64,000 nucleotides of DNA from Flavisolibacter amylovorans (lineage in GTDB: Bacteria > Bacteroidota > Bacteroidia > Chitinophagales > Chitinophagaceae), in contig NZ_BAABGY010000008.1 of NCBI RefSeq assembly GCF_039541815.1, positions 1-64,000 of the forward strand, in the 5' to 3' direction. Below, in pieces: positions 63,162-64,000 of the stretch. The position numbers were made by a program, and so were the translations under genes. Numbering within the stretch: the first letter of the stretch is position 1; every line of letters begins with the position of its first letter. The notes beneath the pieces are model-generated. The model ran no database searches. It had not been told where the DNA came from and saw only the letters and a program-made list of their open reading frames with translations.

Positions 63162-64000
63162 ACGAGCTCTTTCAGGATCTTCATGAGCACGCGCTCCTCA
63201 CTGGTGAGGCCGGTGAGCTGGTCGGGCGTTTCGATGTCCTCGAGCTGCTTCAGGTAGCGGTCGAGGCTTTGCTCCTCGTAGAGGCGGATGATGCCGGGAT
63301 GCACGTAGTATTTCTTGCACACGGCGCGGGTGTTGCCCAGCTTGTGGCTCACATCGTCGAGCGCCGACAGCACGTTCTTCTTCAGGTCGGCCTCGGTAGC
63401 CGCGGCCTCCATGGCTTTGAACGCGCGCAGCACGTTGAGGGTGCCGGCCCAGGTGCGGAAGTCCTTTGCCGTGAAATCGCCGCCGGTGGCGTCTTTGATG
63501 TATTGATTGACGGCGCCCGAGTCGATGCTCCTGCGCGAGCCGTCGGCGCAATAGTATTGAAACAGCTCCTTGCCCGGGATGTCGCGGCAGGCCTTCACGG
63601 CCCGTGCGAGGCGCCGGCTCCGGAGCGAGATGTCGTGGTCGATGCCTTTCTTCCCGGTAAAGGAAAAGCGCAGCTTGTCGCCTTCGATGGTGACGTGCTT
63701 GTCTTTGAGCGTCGTGAGTCCGTAGGAGCCGTTCTGCTTTTCGTAGTCGGCATTGCCCACGCGGATATAGGTGCGCTCCATCAGCGAGATCACCGTGGCG
63801 AGCACCTTCGCCTCACAGAGCTCCTTGCGCGCCAGGTCTTCCTCGAGCTGCAGGCGGAGCGAGGGGAGGAGCTTGCCGAATTCGTAGAGGCGGTGAAACT
63901 TCGTTTCGTTGCGGAGCTCCTGCCAGTGCGTGTGGTAGCGGTACTGCTTGCGCCCGCGCAGGTCGTAGCCCGTAGCCTGGATGTGGCCGTTGGGCTTCGC
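63158..64000 (-). CDS. DNA topoisomerase IB (N-terminus beyond window)
   Basis: Relaxes supercoils through a 3'-phosphotyrosyl link. The minus-strand frame stays open to the window edge, so only the C-terminal 280 residues are present. From the edge it reads NGHIQATGYDLRGRKQYRYH, WQELRNETKFHRLYEFGKLL, then MERTYIRVGNADYEKQNGSYGLTTL, FTGKKGIDHDI, DFTAKDFRTWAGTLNVLRAF and VSHKLGNTRAVCKKYYVHPGII. The arginine in KDFRTWAGT and the tyrosine in YYVHP are the catalytic residues of the poxvirus-type family. An ATG at 63805 is internal, not the start. Confidence 0.95.
   Translation of the reverse strand, partial: AKPNGHIQATGYDLRGRKQYRYHTHWQELRNETKFHRLYEFGKLLPSLRLQLEEDLARKELCEAKVLATVISLMERTYIRVGNADYEKQNGSYGLTTLKDKHVTIEGDKLRFSFTGKKGIDHDISLRSRRLARAVKACRDIPGKELFQYYCADGSRRSIDSGAVNQYIKDATGGDFTAKDFRTWAGTLNVLRAFKAMEAAATEADLKKNVLSALDDVSHKLGNTRAVCKKYYVHPGIIRLYEEQSLDRYLKQLEDIETPDQLTGLTSEERVLMKILKELV

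Overview
The window is chromosomal DNA of a GC-rich member of the Bacteroidota, most like the Chitinophagaceae (inference from gene content; no database was searched). Signs are promoters of the TAnnTTTG (-7) type, weak or absent Shine-Dalgarno sequences, type IX secretion sorting tails on two secreted proteins, menaquinone synthesis by the futalosine route, a CarboxypepD_reg/TonB-type outer membrane barrel, and a citrate synthase of eukaryote-like sequence. It opens with the 3' end of a 5S rRNA and its terminator and closes inside a type IB topoisomerase gene. No prophage, insertion sequence, CRISPR array or tRNA was recognised.

Layout. 0.5-4.8 kb: a GT8-like glycosyltransferase, two methyltransferases and two paralogous orphan NarL-type response regulators. 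5-10.4 kb: cofactor and repair genes (class IV aminotransferase, photolyase, mqnD-mqnB, two tandem 6-pyruvoyl-tetrahydropterin synthases, folE). 10.5-20.3 kb: a four-helix S23 gene, fabD, a secreted M43 protease, an acetyltransferase, DinB, a run of small + strand genes (SUKH-like, beta-flower, DUF6984-like, lipoprotein) and a PIG-L deacetylase. 20.4-32.8 kb: housekeeping (Wzi-like barrel, pyrC, MutS-like ATPase, M1 peptidase, pyruvate dehydrogenase E2, rsmG, GT2, tgt) with a small DUF559 nuclease-like gene. 32.8-49 kb: small envelope proteins, a kinase/regulator pair, a TonB-type barrel, hydrolases, a GH1-like enzyme, an LptF/G permease, an ELWxxDGT-repeat protein and citrate synthase. 49.3-57.4 kb: a lone receiver, a YtxH/holin-like trio, and a sigma-54 island (rpoN, NtrC-type activator, degenerate kinase-like protein, receiver-PAS-kinase). 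57.5-64 kb: BrkB, an FAD oxidase and several stress-type small proteins (Cys-rich, DUF2383, DUF6496 histone-like) up to topoisomerase IB.

The most unusual feature is non-coding. Many intergenic spacers are bracketed by two inverted copies of a low-complexity repeat. Both copies at one locus belong to the same family, but the family differs from locus to locus. The bracketed space usually holds a terminator; in two cases it holds a small gene (S23 four-helix or DUF559), and those two unrelated genes share a nearly identical leader of about 28 bases. One repeat family always points the same end at the nearest gene, and repeats have entered the coding parts of rsmG and the E2 gene. These points are set out as findings.
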